Source of the DNA: Streptomyces sp. NBC_00659
Lineage (GTDB): Bacteria; Actinomycetota; Actinomycetes; Streptomycetales; Streptomycetaceae
NCBI RefSeq assembly: GCF_036226925.1
Contig: NZ_CP109031.1
Span: 6,386,001-6,450,000 of the forward strand
Length of the DNA stretch: 64,000 nt
Reading direction: 5' to 3'
Part shown: one piece after another, positions 26,547 through 40,292 of the stretch
Layout: every line of letters begins with the position of its first letter
Numbering within the stretch: the first letter of the stretch is position 1
The notes under the pieces: generated by a model
What the model was told of the DNA's origin: nothing
Database searches by the model: none
The model's input: the letters and a program-made list of their open reading frames with translations, nothing else
Made by a program: the position numbers and the translations under genes

Positions 26547-27785
26547 ATGCCGGTCGCCACCATGCCCGAAGCGGATGTCCTGAGCCGCCAGGATCCCGAG
26601 CTCGCCGAGATCCTGCTCGGTGAGCTGGACCGGCAGTCGACCACGCTGCAGCTCATCGCGGCGGAGAACTTCACCTCGCCGGCCGTGCTGGCCGCGCTCG
26701 GCTCGCCGCTGGCGAACAAGTACGCCGAGGGGTATCCCGGCGCCCGCCACCACGGCGGCTGCGAGATCGTCGACGTCGCCGAGCGGATCGCCGTCGACCG
26801 CGCCAAGGCCCTCTTCGGCGCCGATCACGCCAACGTCCAGTCCCACTCCGGGAGTTCGGCCGTCCTGGCCGCGTACGCCGCCTTGTTGCGCCCCGGGGAC
26901 ACCGTGCTGGCGATGGGCCTGCCCTTCGGTGGTCATCTCACCCACGGGTCGCCCGCGAACTTCTCCGGCCGCTGGTTCGACTTCGTCGGCTACGGCGTCG
27001 AGGCGGAGTCGGGACTGATCGACTACGAGCAGGTGCGCGCCCTGGCCCGCGCCCGTCGCCCCAAGGCCGTCGTGTGCGGGTCGATCTCGTACCCGCGGCA
27101 CATCGACTACGCGCTGTTCCGGGAGATCGCCGACGAGGTCGGCGCCTATCTCATCGCGGACGCCGCCCACCCCATCGGGCTCGTCGCGGGGGGAGCGGCG
27201 CCGAACCCGGTGCCGTACGCCGATGTCGTGTGCGCCACCACGCACAAGGTGCTCCGGGGGCCGCGCGGCGGCATGATCCTGTGCGGTGGCGAACTGGCGG
27301 AGCGGGTCGACCGGGCCGTCTTCCCGTTCACCCAGGGCGGTGCGCAGATGAACACCATCGCGGCCAAGGCCGTCGCGTTCGGCGAGGCGGCGACCCCGGC
27401 CTTCACGGCGTACGTCCATCAGGTGACCGCGAACGCCCGGGTGCTGGCCGCGGGTCTCGAGGCGGAGGGGCTCGCGGTCACCACGGGCGGCACCGACACC
27501 CATCTGCTGGTCGCCGATCCGGTATCGCTCGGCGTCGACGGGCGTACCGCGCGCGGCCGGCTGGCCGCCGCCGGTATGGTCCTCGACACCTGTGCGCTGC
27601 CTCACGGCGACGCCCGGGGCCTGCGGCTCGGCACCGCGGCGCTGACCACCCAGGGGATGGGCGAGCCGGAGATGGCACGGGTCGCGGCACTGTTCGCGGG
27701 GGTGCTGCGCGACGAGATCGAGGGCCGGTCGGCACGCGAGGAAGTGCGGGAACTCACCGGGAGATTTCCGCCTTATCCGGACTGA
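26547..27785 (+). CDS. Serine hydroxymethyltransferase-like PLP enzyme
   Basis: 412 residues. PLP lysine in TTHKVLRGPRGG, GGHLTHGSPANFSG (folate side), carboxylate-binding Arg in RGLRLGT. It departs from canonical GlyA at positions near the substrate: GYPGARHHGGCE instead of YPGxRYYGGCE (both Tyr replaced by His), HSGSSAV for HSGAQAN, and DAAHPIGLVA for DMAHIAGL. It is likely a second SHMT paralogue with altered activity. ATG follows GGAG at 7 nt. Confidence 0.82.
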   Translation: MPVATMPEADVLSRQDPELAEILLGELDRQSTTLQLIAAENFTSPAVLAALGSPLANKYAEGYPGARHHGGCEIVDVAERIAVDRAKALFGADHANVQSHSGSSAVLAAYAALLRPGDTVLAMGLPFGGHLTHGSPANFSGRWFDFVGYGVEAESGLIDYEQVRALARARRPKAVVCGSISYPRHIDYALFREIADEVGAYLIADAAHPIGLVAGGAAPNPVPYADVVCATTHKVLRGPRGGMILCGGELAERVDRAVFPFTQGGAQMNTIAAKAVAFGEAATPAFTAYVHQVTANARVLAAGLEAEGLAVTTGGTDTHLLVADPVSLGVDGRTARGRLAAAGMVLDTCALPHGDARGLRLGTAALTTQGMGEPEMARVAALFAGVLRDEIEGRSAREEVRELTGRFPPYPD

Positions 27786-27914
27786 CCGGGGGTACGCGTA
27801 CCGAGCCGCACAGCCACACGTGCAACCATCGTCGCTACCCGAAAGTCCTCAACCGTATGCGTGCATCGCTAGGGTGTGGGGCTGTGATGGCCAGCGAGAC
27901 CTGTGGGGAAGCCC

Positions 27915-29270
27915 GTGCGTGAATACCTGCTGACGCTCTGCATCACGGCCGCGGTGACGTACCTGCTGACAGGGCCGGTACGGAAATTCGCGATCGTGGC
28001 CGGAGCCATGCCGGAAATCCGGGCGCGCGACGTGCACCGTGAACCCACGCCGAGGCTCGGCGGCATCGCGATGTTCTTCGGTCTGTGCGCCGGCCTGCTG
28101 GTCGCGGACCATCTGACGAACCTCAACGAGGTCTTCGCCAACTCGAACGAACCGCGTGCCCTTCTCTCCGGCGCCGCGCTGATCTGGCTGATCGGTGTGC
28201 TGGACGACAAGTTCGAGATCGACGCCCTGATCAAGCTCGGCGGCCAGATGATCGCCGCCGGTGTGATGGTCATGCAGGGTCTGACGATCCTGTGGCTGCC
28301 GATCCCCGGGGTCGGCCTGGTCGCGCTGACCCAGTGGCAGGGCACGCTGCTGACGGTGGCGCTCGTCGTCATCACCATCAACGCGGTCAACTTCGTGGAC
28401 GGCCTCGACGGACTGGCCGCCGGCATGGTGTGCATCGCGTCCGCCGCGTTCTTCCTGTACGCCTACCGGATCTGGTACTCGTACGGCATCGAGGCGGCCG
28501 CCCCGGCGACGCTGTTCGCGGCGATCCTGATGGGCATGTGCCTGGGCTTCCTGCCGCACAACATGCATCCCGCGCGGATCTTCATGGGCGACTCCGGGTC
28601 GATGCTCATCGGTCTGGTGCTGGCCGCCGGCGCTATCTCCATCACCGGGCAGATCGACCCCGACGTGATGAACCTCTTCACCGGTTCCCCGCGCAACACC
28701 GTGCACCAGACGGTGCCCGTGTTCATCCCGCTGCTGCTGCCGCTGACGATCATCGCGATCCCGGCCGCCGACCTGGTGCTCGCCATCGTGCGGCGCACCT
28801 GGCGCGGGCAGTCGCCGTTCGCCGCCGACCGGGGCCACCTGCACCACCGCCTGCTGGAGGTCGGCCACTCGCACAGCCGGGCCGTCCTGATCATGTATTT
28901 CTGGTCGGCGCTGATCTCCTTCGGCGCCCTCGCGTACTCGGTCAACTCCGGGGCCATGTGGAGCGTGCTCGTCATCGCGGCGCTCAGCGCGGTCGGTCTC
29001 GTGCTGCTCCTGCTGCCGCGCTTCACACCGCGCGCCCCGCGCTGGGCCGAGCACCTCCTGCCGCCGCGCTACCGCCGCCGCAGGGCCGCCGCGGCCGCGG
29101 CCCGGGAGGTGGCGCCCGTGACCCACGAGGCGGCGCTGGAGAGCGAGCCGGACGAGGCGCGCGAGCACCGTGCCCCGGCGGTGGCCGGAGTCTCGGGAGT
29201 CAATGGAGCGACGGCGATCGGGACCCGTGCGCGACTTCTGGACCGGCGCGAGGCCGAGTCCTCGCGCTGA
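27915..29270 (+). CDS. MraY/WecA-family polyprenyl-phosphate sugar-1-phosphate transferase
   Basis: About 451 residues with roughly ten membrane helices. Catalytic loops: [49 protein letters not shown], and the HLHHRLLEVGHS motif typical of WecA-type enzymes. It transfers HexNAc-1-P to decaprenyl phosphate at the membrane, starting cell-wall arabinogalactan- or teichoic-type glycans. GTG 27915 (VREYLLTL) with GGGGAA 5 nt upstream is preferred over GTG 27903. The C-terminal 85 residues are a charged cytoplasmic tail. It lies just upstream of the atp operon. Confidence 0.9.
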   Translation: MREYLLTLCITAAVTYLLTGPVRKFAIVAGAMPEIRARDVHREPTPRLGGIAMFFGLCAGLLVADHLTNLNEVFANSNEPRALLSGAALIWLIGVLDDKFEIDALIKLGGQMIAAGVMVMQGLTILWLPIPGVGLVALTQWQGTLLTVALVVITINAVNFVDGLDGLAAGMVCIASAAFFLYAYRIWYSYGIEAAAPATLFAAILMGMCLGFLPHNMHPARIFMGDSGSMLIGLVLAAGAISITGQIDPDVMNLFTGSPRNTVHQTVPVFIPLLLPLTIIAIPAADLVLAIVRRTWRGQSPFAADRGHLHHRLLEVGHSHSRAVLIMYFWSALISFGALAYSVNSGAMWSVLVIAALSAVGLVLLLLPRFTPRAPRWAEHLLPPRYRRRRAAAAAAREVAPVTHEAALESEPDEAREHRAPAVAGVSGVNGATAIGTRARLLDRREAESSR

Positions 29271-29318
29271 GCCGAAGGTAAGAATCTGACTAACGCGTGA
29301 CCAAATCGTGGGGAAGCA

Positions 29319-29349
29319 AAGCGCCCCAATACCAGACAATTGGGCGCTT
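29319..29349. terminator. Hairpin between the transferase gene and atpI
   Basis: AAGCGCCCCAAT (29319-29330) pairs with ATTGGGCGCTT (29339-29349) with one bulged C. The rest of 29271-29564 is the atp promoter region, with no gene seen. Confidence 0.55.
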
Positions 29350-29564
29350 GAAGTGCACAGACGCGCAGCTTCACTCTCATGTGTGACAGTCAGCACACCA
29401 ACCAGGTAAAGACCTCATCAAATAGTTTGTGATACGGTTCACGAGAACCCAGGGCAGAGCCGAAGGACCCCAGTACGAAGGTCCTTTGGCGTGAGGTTCT
29501 CTCTCAGCCCGGGACTACGCTCGTCCATGACGACACGCCCCCCTTAGCAAGCGGAGTTGCCGCC

Positions 29565-30002
29565 ATGCCGTCCAATGACGCCCGGATCCTCCTTCAGGCC
29601 GCTGTACCCACAGCTGCCGTCGGCGCGATTGCCGCCGTCGTCAGCGGTGTGGTCGCCGGCGGCAAGGGAGCGCTCGGGGCGGTCGTCGCGACGCTGGTGG
29701 TGATCCTCTTCATGGGGCTCGGCCTCTACGTCCTGCAGCGCACCGCCAAATCGCTTCCGCACTTGTTCCAGGCGATGGGTCTCCTGCTCTACACGGCGCA
29801 GATTCTTCTGCTGTTCATCTTTGTCGCCGCGTTCAAGAACACATCGCTGTTCAATCCCAAGTCCTTCGCGCTCACCCTGGTCGTCACCACACTCGTGTGG
29901 ATCGGCGCACAGGCACGTGCCCATATGAAGGCCAAGATCCTCTACGTCGAACCCGACTCCTCGAAGGCCGAAAAGCCCGAAAACAAGGGGCACTCGTCGT
30001 GA
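29565..30002 (+). CDS. atpI: AtpI-like membrane protein (ATP synthase protein I)
   Basis: 145 residues with four membrane helices (about 8-30, 36-55, 70-92, 102-120) and a short charged tail rich in Lys/Glu. It occupies the atpI position, first in the atp cluster, 225 nt before atpB. AtpI proteins help c-ring assembly or Mg handling. Sequence conservation is weak, so the name rests mainly on topology and position. Confidence 0.75.
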   Translation: MPSNDARILLQAAVPTAAVGAIAAVVSGVVAGGKGALGAVVATLVVILFMGLGLYVLQRTAKSLPHLFQAMGLLLYTAQILLLFIFVAAFKNTSLFNPKSFALTLVVTTLVWIGAQARAHMKAKILYVEPDSSKAEKPENKGHSS

Positions 30003-30227
30003 GGGGTAGGGCCGGGATAAGTGCACGCGGGAGATCCTGCTATCGTCCGGTGCCAACTGCGGCATCGCGGGCGCGGGCATCTGAGCTGACGCCTGTTCGA
30101 TCGCGAGGCTTGATGCCCCACTGCCGCCCTCACATCCGTAACACCAGTCCAGTGCCGAACCGCGGCTGTGCGCCGCGCCGACACAACGAGGTTGCCGTAC
30201 CTATGCGCCACGCTGAAGGAGCCCGCG

Positions 30228-31049
30228 GTGAGTGCTGACCCGACGCAGGTGCTCGCCTTCGAGACCGACTGCCACATCTTCGACGGCTGTGGCTTCCCGG
30301 CTCCCGGCCTGCACTCGTTCATGTTCGAGCCCCTCTGGGGCGACGCGGACAGCAACGTGTACTTCAACAAGACGATGCTCCTGGCGCTGCTCGGCTCGAT
30401 CGTCGTCGTCGGCTTCTTCTGGGCCGCCTTCCGTAAGCCGAAGGTCGTCCCGGGCAAGCTGCAGATGGTCGCCGAGACCGGCTACGACTTCATCCGCCGC
30501 GGTGTCGTCTACGAGACGATCGGCAAGAAGGAGGGCGAGAAGTACGTTCCGCTGATCGTCTCGCTGTTCTTCTTCATCTGGATGATGAACCTCTGGTCGA
30601 TCATTCCGGTCGCGCAGTTCCCGGTCACGGCGATCATCGCCTACCCCGCGGTTCTCGCCCTGATCGTCTACGTCGTCTGGGTTTCCCTGACGTTCAAGCG
30701 CCACGGATTCGTCGGAGCGTTCAAGAACTTCAGCGGCTACGACAAGTCGCTGGGCCCGGTTCTCCCGCTGGCCATGTTCATCGAGCTGCTCTCCAACCTG
30801 ATCGTCCGGCCGTTCACGCACGCGGTGCGACTCTTCGCGAACATGTTCGCGGGTCACACCCTGCTGCTGCTGTTCACGATCGCGTCCTGGTACCTGCTCA
30901 ACGGCTTCGGGATCGCCTACGCCGGCGTCTCGTTCGTCATGGTCATCGTCATGACGGCCTTCGAGCTGTTCATCCAGGCCCTGCAGGCGTACGTGTTCGT
31001 GCTGCTGACCTGCACCTTCATCCAGGGCGCGCTGGCCGAGCACCACTGA
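30228..31049 (+). CDS. atpB: ATP synthase Fo subunit a
   Basis: 273 residues. The essential Arg lies in FTHAVRLFANMFAGH, and the last helices carry AFELFIQALQAYVFVLLTC. N terminus SADPTQVLAFETDCHIFDGCG. GTG 30228 with AAGGAG upstream is chosen; the frame is open from 30168. Forms the proton half-channels with the c-ring. Confidence 0.95.
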   Translation: MSADPTQVLAFETDCHIFDGCGFPAPGLHSFMFEPLWGDADSNVYFNKTMLLALLGSIVVVGFFWAAFRKPKVVPGKLQMVAETGYDFIRRGVVYETIGKKEGEKYVPLIVSLFFFIWMMNLWSIIPVAQFPVTAIIAYPAVLALIVYVVWVSLTFKRHGFVGAFKNFSGYDKSLGPVLPLAMFIELLSNLIVRPFTHAVRLFANMFAGHTLLLLFTIASWYLLNGFGIAYAGVSFVMVIVMTAFELFIQALQAYVFVLLTCTFIQGALAEHH

Positions 31050-31103
31050 GCGCCCGTCTCTGAACCCGCAGTCGTCCGGTGGCCAACCCCCACCGGTCCG
31101 TAA

Positions 31104-31352
<249 letters not shown>

Positions 31353-31394
31353 TCCACCCGATCAGCGACAGCCCACTAGACGAAAGGCACTGAC

Positions 31395-31940
31395 ATGAGC
31401 CACCTGCTCATTCTGGCGGCCGAGGAGAAGGAAAATCCCCTCATCCCGCCGATCCCCGAGCTTGTCATCGGCCTGCTCGCCTTCGTCATCGTCTTCGGCT
31501 TCCTGGCCTGGAAGCTTCTCCCGAACATCAACAAGGTTCTGGAGCAGCGCCGCGAGGCCATCGAGGGCGGTATCGAAAAGGCCGAGGCCGCGCAGACCGA
31601 GGCCCAGAGCGTTCTCGAGCAGTACAAGGCTCAGCTCGCCGAGGCCCGTCACGAGGCCGCGCGCCTGCGCCAGGAGGCACAGGAGCAGGGCGCCACGCTC
31701 ATCGCCGAGATGCGCGCGGAAGGCCAGCGGCAGCGCGACGAGATCGTCGCCGCCGGTCACACGCAGCTCGACGCCGACCGCAAGGCCGCCGCTCAGTCGC
31801 TGCGTCAGGACGTCGGCACGCTTGCCACCGACCTGGCCGGCAAGCTCGTCGGCGAGTCCCTCGAGGACCACGCCCGACAGAGCCGCGTCATCGACCGTTT
31901 CCTCTCCGAGCTTGAGGAGAAGGCCGAGGCGGCTCGATGA
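31395..31940 (+). CDS. atpF: ATP synthase Fo subunit b
   Basis: 181 residues. One N-terminal membrane helix (about 20-42) followed by a long amphipathic Ala/Glu/Arg coiled coil (peripheral stalk). The stop overlaps the atpH ATG by 4 nt (ATGA). Confidence 0.95.
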   Translation: MSHLLILAAEEKENPLIPPIPELVIGLLAFVIVFGFLAWKLLPNINKVLEQRREAIEGGIEKAEAAQTEAQSVLEQYKAQLAEARHEAARLRQEAQEQGATLIAEMRAEGQRQRDEIVAAGHTQLDADRKAAAQSLRQDVGTLATDLAGKLVGESLEDHARQSRVIDRFLSELEEKAEAAR

Positions 31941-32758
31941 CTGCACACGGAGCGAGCCGCGAGGCAACCGCAGCCGCACGTGAGCGTCTCGACGCGCTGA
32001 CGGACTCGACGTCCGTGGACGCGGCCCAGCTCTCCGACGAGCTGGCCGCGGTCACTGCGCTGCTGCACCGCGAGGTGTCGCTGCGTCGGGTCCTCACCGA
32101 CCCGGCGCAGCCCGGCGAGGCCAAGGCCGAGCTGGTCCAGCGCCTGCTCGGCGGCCAGGTGGGCGGCACCGCCGCCGACCTGGTGTCCGGCATGGTGCGT
32201 TCCCGCTGGTCGCAGCCCCGCGACCTGGTGGACGCCCTCGAGGAACTCACCGCCACCGCCGACCTCACGGCGGCGCAGCGGACGGGCGCGCTCGACAACG
32301 TCGAGGACGAGCTGTTCCGCTTCGGCCGGATCGTCGCCTCGAACACCGAGCTGCGCGCCGCGCTGACCGACCGGGCCGCCACCACGGCGGCCAAGAGCGA
32401 GCTGCTGCGCAGCCTGCTCGGCGGCCGGGCCGACGTGACGACCGAGCGTCTGGTGACGCGCCTCGTGACCGCGCCCCGCGGACGTAGCCTGGAAGCGGGA
32501 CTCGAGTCCCTGTCCAGGCTCGCCGCCGAGCGCCGTGACCGCATGGTCGCCGTGGTCACCTCGGCGGTGCCGCTGAGCGACGGACAGAAGCAGCGCCTCG
32601 GCGCCTCTCTGGCCAAGCTCTACGGCCGCCCGATGCACCTCAACCTCGACGTGGACCCCGATGTCCTCGGCGGGATCCGGGTGCAGGTCGGCGACGAGGT
32701 CATCAACGGTTCCGTCGCGGACCGTCTCGAGGACGCCGCCCGCCGCATGGCGAGCTAG
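31937..32758 (+). CDS. atpH: ATP synthase F1 subunit delta
   Basis: 273 residues, about 90 longer than E. coli delta, as usual in actinobacteria. The duplicated N-terminal helices precede the canonical C-terminal part ([39 protein letters not shown]). Connects stalk b to the alpha3beta3 head. Translationally coupled to atpF. Confidence 0.93.
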   Translation: MTAHGASREATAAARERLDALTDSTSVDAAQLSDELAAVTALLHREVSLRRVLTDPAQPGEAKAELVQRLLGGQVGGTAADLVSGMVRSRWSQPRDLVDALEELTATADLTAAQRTGALDNVEDELFRFGRIVASNTELRAALTDRAATTAAKSELLRSLLGGRADVTTERLVTRLVTAPRGRSLEAGLESLSRLAAERRDRMVAVVTSAVPLSDGQKQRLGASLAKLYGRPMHLNLDVDPDVLGGIRVQVGDEVINGSVADRLEDAARRMAS

Positions 32759-32782
32759 TAATCCCATAAGCAGTAGGCAATT

Positions 32783-32844
32783 ACGGCCCTGGTTGGGCCG
32801 TGCAGAGGATTCACCTCATCATCGGGGGGAGTCCCCATCCCCCC
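32783..32844 (+). promoter_or_regulatory. Two adjacent hairpins in the atpH-atpA gap
   Basis: ACGGCCC (32783-32789) pairs with 32795-32801, and GGGGGGA (32824-32830) pairs with TCCCCCC (32838-32844). The 127-nt gap is the longest inside atpB-atpD. Such stems could tune processing or raise translation of the F1 genes; this is inference. Confidence 0.5.
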
Positions 32845-32885
32845 AAGTGAAACTTCGGGCCCAACAAGGAGAGCAGGGAACCCAG

Positions 32886-34475
32886 ATGGCGGAGCTCACG
32901 ATCCGGCCGGAGGAGATCCGGGACGCACTGGAGAACTTTGTCCAGTCGTACCAGCCGGACGCGGCCTCGCGCGAGGAGGTCGGTACGGTCACCGTCGCCG
33001 GCGACGGTATCGCCAAGATCGAGGGTCTTCCCTCGGCCATGGCCAACGAACTGCTGAAGTTCGAGGACGGAACCCTCGGTCTCGCGCTGAACCTGGAAGA
33101 GCGCGAGATCGGTGCGGTCGTCCTCGGCGAGTTCAGCGGCATCGAGGAGGGCCAGCCGGTGCAGCGCACCGGTGAGGTGCTGTCCGTCGCCGTGGGCGAG
33201 GGCTACCTCGGCCGCGTCGTCGACCCGCTCGGCAACCCGATCGACGGCCTCGGCGAGATCGAGACGTCCGGCCGCCGCGCCCTCGAGCTGCAGGCCCCGG
33301 GCGTCATGGTCCGCAAGTCGGTGCACGAGCCGATGGAGACGGGCTACAAGGCCGTCGACGCGATGACCCCGATCGGCCGTGGCCAGCGTCAGCTGGTCAT
33401 CGGCGACCGTCAGACCGGCAAGACCGCGCTGGCCGTCGACACGATCATCAACCAGCGCGACAACTGGCGCTCGGGCGACACCAAGAAGCAGGTCCGCTGC
33501 ATCTACGTCGCCATCGGCCAGAAGGGCTCGACCATCGCCTCCGTGCGTGGCGCCCTCGAAGAGGCCGGTGCGCTGGAGTACACGACCATCGTCGCCGCCC
33601 CGGCGTCCGACCCGGCCGGCTTCAAGTACCTTGCGCCGTACACCGGTTCGGCCATCGGTCAGCAGTGGATGTACGAGGGCAAGCACGTCCTCATCATCTT
33701 CGACGACCTCTCGAAGCAGGCCGACGCCTACCGCGCCGTGTCCCTGCTGCTCCGCCGTCCGCCGGGGCGCGAGGCCTACCCCGGTGACGTCTTCTACCTG
33801 CACTCCCGTCTGCTGGAGCGCTGCGCGAAGCTCTCCGACGACCTGGGCGCCGGTTCGATGACGGGTCTGCCGATCGTCGAGACCAAGGCGAACGACGTGT
33901 CGGCGTTCATCCCGACCAACGTCATCTCCATCACCGACGGCCAGTGCTTCCTGGAGTCCGACCTGTTCAACGCCGGTCAGCGTCCGGCCCTGAACGTCGG
34001 TATCTCGGTCTCCCGCGTCGGTGGCTCCGCCCAGCACAAGGCGATGAAGCAGGTCTCCGGCCGACTTCGCCTCGACCTGGCCCAGTACCGCGAGCTGGAG
34101 GCGTTCGCCGCCTTCGGTTCCGACCTGGACGCCGCGTCGAAGGCGCAGCTGGAGCGCGGTCAGCGACTGGTCGAGCTGCTCAAGCAGGCTCAGTACCAGC
34201 CGATGCCGACCGAGGACCAGGTCGTCTCCGTGTGGTCCGCCACCACGGGCAAGATGGACGACGTACCGGTCGCCGACATCCGCCGCTTCGAGAAGGAGCT
34301 CCTGGAGTACCTGCACCGCAAGGAGCAGGGCCTCATGACCTCCATCAAGGAGGGCGGCAAGATGTCGGACGACACGCTCACCGCCATCGCCGACGGCATC
34401 ACGGAGTTCAAGAAGCAGTTCGAGACCTCGGACGGGAAGCTTCTCGGCGAGGACGCTCCGGCCGCCGCCAAGTGA
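32886..34475 (+). CDS. atpA: ATP synthase F1 subunit alpha
   Basis: 529 residues. Walker [10 protein letters not shown] (about 172-180), catalytic-interface Arg in the [17 protein letters not shown] region, Pro-rich [23 protein letters not shown] 32886 with AGGGA 6 nt upstream. Non-catalytic nucleotide-binding subunit. Confidence 0.97.
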   Translation: MAELTIRPEEIRDALENFVQSYQPDAASREEVGTVTVAGDGIAKIEGLPSAMANELLKFEDGTLGLALNLEEREIGAVVLGEFSGIEEGQPVQRTGEVLSVAVGEGYLGRVVDPLGNPIDGLGEIETSGRRALELQAPGVMVRKSVHEPMETGYKAVDAMTPIGRGQRQLVIGDRQTGKTALAVDTIINQRDNWRSGDTKKQVRCIYVAIGQKGSTIASVRGALEEAGALEYTTIVAAPASDPAGFKYLAPYTGSAIGQQWMYEGKHVLIIFDDLSKQADAYRAVSLLLRRPPGREAYPGDVFYLHSRLLERCAKLSDDLGAGSMTGLPIVETKANDVSAFIPTNVISITDGQCFLESDLFNAGQRPALNVGISVSRVGGSAQHKAMKQVSGRLRLDLAQYRELEAFAAFGSDLDAASKAQLERGQRLVELLKQAQYQPMPTEDQVVSVWSATTGKMDDVPVADIRRFEKELLEYLHRKEQGLMTSIKEGGKMSDDTLTAIADGITEFKKQFETSDGKLLGEDAPAAAK

Positions 34476-34496
34476 CGTAAGGAAGGGACCTGACTC

Positions 34497-36847
<2,351 letters not shown>

Positions 36848-36872
36848 ACCTCGTGTTCTGAGTGAGGGGGCG

Positions 36873-36898
36873 GGACCGCGCCTCGCGGGGTGCGGTCC
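36873..36898. terminator. Hairpin between atpD and atpC
   Basis: GGACCGC (36873-36879) pairs with 36892-36898 and is followed by TTCCCTCT. A second stem, CACCCGGC (36934-36941) with 36948-36955, precedes the atpC ribosome site. They may attenuate atpC relative to atpD. Confidence 0.5.
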
Positions 36899-36974
36899 TT
36901 CCCTCTCCGTACGCCTACTAGACTTTGACCCAACACCCGGCAGCAACGCCGGGTGGTGACCCGAGGAGCCCACC

Positions 36975-37349
36975 TTGGCTACTGAGCTGCACGTCGAGCT
37001 CGTCGCCGCGGACCGCAGTGTCTGGTCCGGCGAGGCCACCCTGGTCGTCGCGCGTACCGCGTCCGGCGACATCGGCGTCATGCCCGGTCACCAGCCGCTT
37101 CTCGGTGTGCTGGAGTCGGGCCCGGTGACCATTCGTACGAGTGATGGCGGGACGGTCATCGCCGCGGTGCACGGCGGTTTCATCTCGTTCGCCGACAACA
37201 AGCTGTCGCTGCTGGCCGAGATCGCCGAGCTTTCGGACGAGATCGACGTCCAGCGTGCGGAGCGGGCGCTCGAGCGCGCGAAGTCGGACGCCGACGCGTC
37301 CGCCGAGCGTCGCGCGGACGTCCGCCTGCGTGCGGTGGCGACCCGCTGA
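36975..37349 (+). CDS. atpC: ATP synthase F1 subunit epsilon
   Basis: 124 residues from TTG with GAGGAG 9 nt upstream. Beta-sandwich LHVELVAADRSVWSGEA, GDIGVMPGHQPLLGVLESG, then the two-helix tail (AERALERAKSDADASAERR). Inhibitory/rotor subunit. Last atp gene. Confidence 0.95.
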   Translation: MATELHVELVAADRSVWSGEATLVVARTASGDIGVMPGHQPLLGVLESGPVTIRTSDGGTVIAAVHGGFISFADNKLSLLAEIAELSDEIDVQRAERALERAKSDADASAERRADVRLRAVATR

Positions 37350-37509
37350 CCATCGGTGCGACCCCGGCACCGCAGGCGCCGGGGGAGCACTGTGCAAGGC
37401 TTTGACTCAGCCGCGGCTGGGACCGGATCACTCCGGCCCTGGCCGCGGCTGAGGCGAATCCGGAAGTTTTTTCTTTTCCGTTACCTAGGAGACGAGGAGG
37501 TCGGTGTCG

Positions 37510-37956
37510 ATGGTCCTCGCTCTGACTGTGTGCGGAGTGGTAGTGGCGCTCGTGGTGGTGGGGCTGTTCGTCTTCGGCCTCCGCCGCCGGCTCATCCAGC
37601 GTTCCGGCGGAACGTTCGACTGCAGCCTGCGCTGGGACGTCCCCGAGAAGGGTGACCCCAGCGGCAAGGGCTGGAGCTACGGAGTGGCCCGCTACAACAG
37701 CGACCGGATCGAGTGGTACCGCGTCTTCTCCTACGCCCCCCGCCCGCGCCGCGTCCTCGAACGCTCGGCGATCGAGGTGGACGGCCGTCGCGCCGCCGCG
37801 GGCGAGGAGGAGCTCGCGCTGCTCTCGGACGCGATCATCCTGGCCTGCCTCCATCGCGGGACGCGTCTCGAGCTGGCGATGAGCGAGGACGCGCTGACGG
37901 GATTCCTCGCCTGGCTGGAGGCGGCCCCGCCCGGACAACGGGTGAACGTCGCGTAG
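37510..37956 (+). CDS. DUF2550 membrane-anchored protein
   Basis: 148 residues: one N-terminal membrane helix (about 2-24), RRR stop-transfer, then a small cytoplasmic PH-like domain (GGTFDCSLRW, GWSYGVARYNSDRIEWYRVFS, GTRLELAMSEDALTGFLAWLE). Function unknown. ATG 37510 with AGGAGG 9 nt upstream is preferred to GTG 37504. Conserved after atpC in streptomycetes; strong terminator follows. Confidence 0.85.
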   Translation: MVLALTVCGVVVALVVVGLFVFGLRRRLIQRSGGTFDCSLRWDVPEKGDPSGKGWSYGVARYNSDRIEWYRVFSYAPRPRRVLERSAIEVDGRRAAAGEEELALLSDAIILACLHRGTRLELAMSEDALTGFLAWLEAAPPGQRVNVA

Positions 37957-37991
37957 CGACGTTCAGGGCCCGTTGGACGGCCCCCCTACAG

Positions 37992-38029
37992 CGAACCGCG
38001 GGCAGACCATGAGGTCTGCCCGCGGTTCG
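37992..38029. terminator. Strong bidirectional terminator
   Basis: 17-bp perfect stem (37992-38008 with 38013-38029), loop ATGA. It lies between the convergent DUF2550 gene and chitinase gene. Confidence 0.9.
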
Positions 38030-38072
38030 TTTCGTGGTGCGGGGTGGAGCGGTGCTCAGTGCAGGCCGGTGA

Positions 38073-39899
<1,827 letters not shown>

Positions 39900-39967
39900 T
39901 CCGCGCCTCCTCGGGGGGAGTTGAGGGAGGGGGGCGTGACTGAGCCTTCACACCCACGGTGCCCGTG

Positions 39968-40009
39968 AGGATAGGAAGGTCTGGACCATAGGTCAATAGG
40001 TCTGGACCA
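39968..40009 (-). promoter_or_regulatory. Chitinase promoter with two 12-bp DasR-type direct repeats
   Basis: On the minus strand TTGACC (39996-39991) and TATCCT (39973-39968) are 17 nt apart. TGGTCCAGACCT occurs twice, at 40009-39998 and 39988-39977, 21 bp apart (two helical turns), one upstream of the -35 and one in the spacer. This is the known Streptomyces chitinase-promoter repeat, bound by the GlcNAc regulator DasR, and gives induction by chito-oligomers and repression by glucose. Confidence 0.85.
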
Positions 40010-40159
40010 CTTGTTCCATTGTTGCACTTGATCATCAACTCCCTTGCGGTAGGGGCGGGTTGACGACCGGCGCGCACGGTCCTGGCGGTCCGGCAGGCGG
40101 ATGAAGTGGGGCTTCGTGTTCCTGCCGCGGTCGGCTGGAGCCTTCGGCGGGAACGACGA

Positions 40160-40214
40160 AGGGCGCCTGCGGCGGAGGGCTCGAAGGTCGTTTCGAGCCC
40201 GGCGCAGACGCCCT
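40160..40214. terminator. Terminator after the adenosyltransferase gene
   Basis: Inner stem GGGCTCGAA (40177-40185) with 40192-40200, extended by outer AGGGCG...TGCG with CGCA...CGCCCT. It lies downstream of the minus-strand gene ending at 40293. The rest of 40010-40292 carries no gene. Confidence 0.65.
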
Positions 40215-40216
40215 GG

Positions 40217-40275
40217 TCGTGTTCGGCGTGTTCGGCGTGTCCGGGGTGTTCGGCGTGCAGGGGGTGTACGGCGTG
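40217..40275. repeat. Imperfect GTGTTCGGC tandem repeats
   Basis: Units GTGTTCGGC, GTGTTCGGC, GTGTCCGGG, GTGTTCGGC, GTGCAGGGG, GTGTACGGC follow one another in a 9-bp period just before the adenosyltransferase stop. Confidence 0.7.
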
Positions 40276-40292
40276 GAGGGCCGAGGAGCCGC

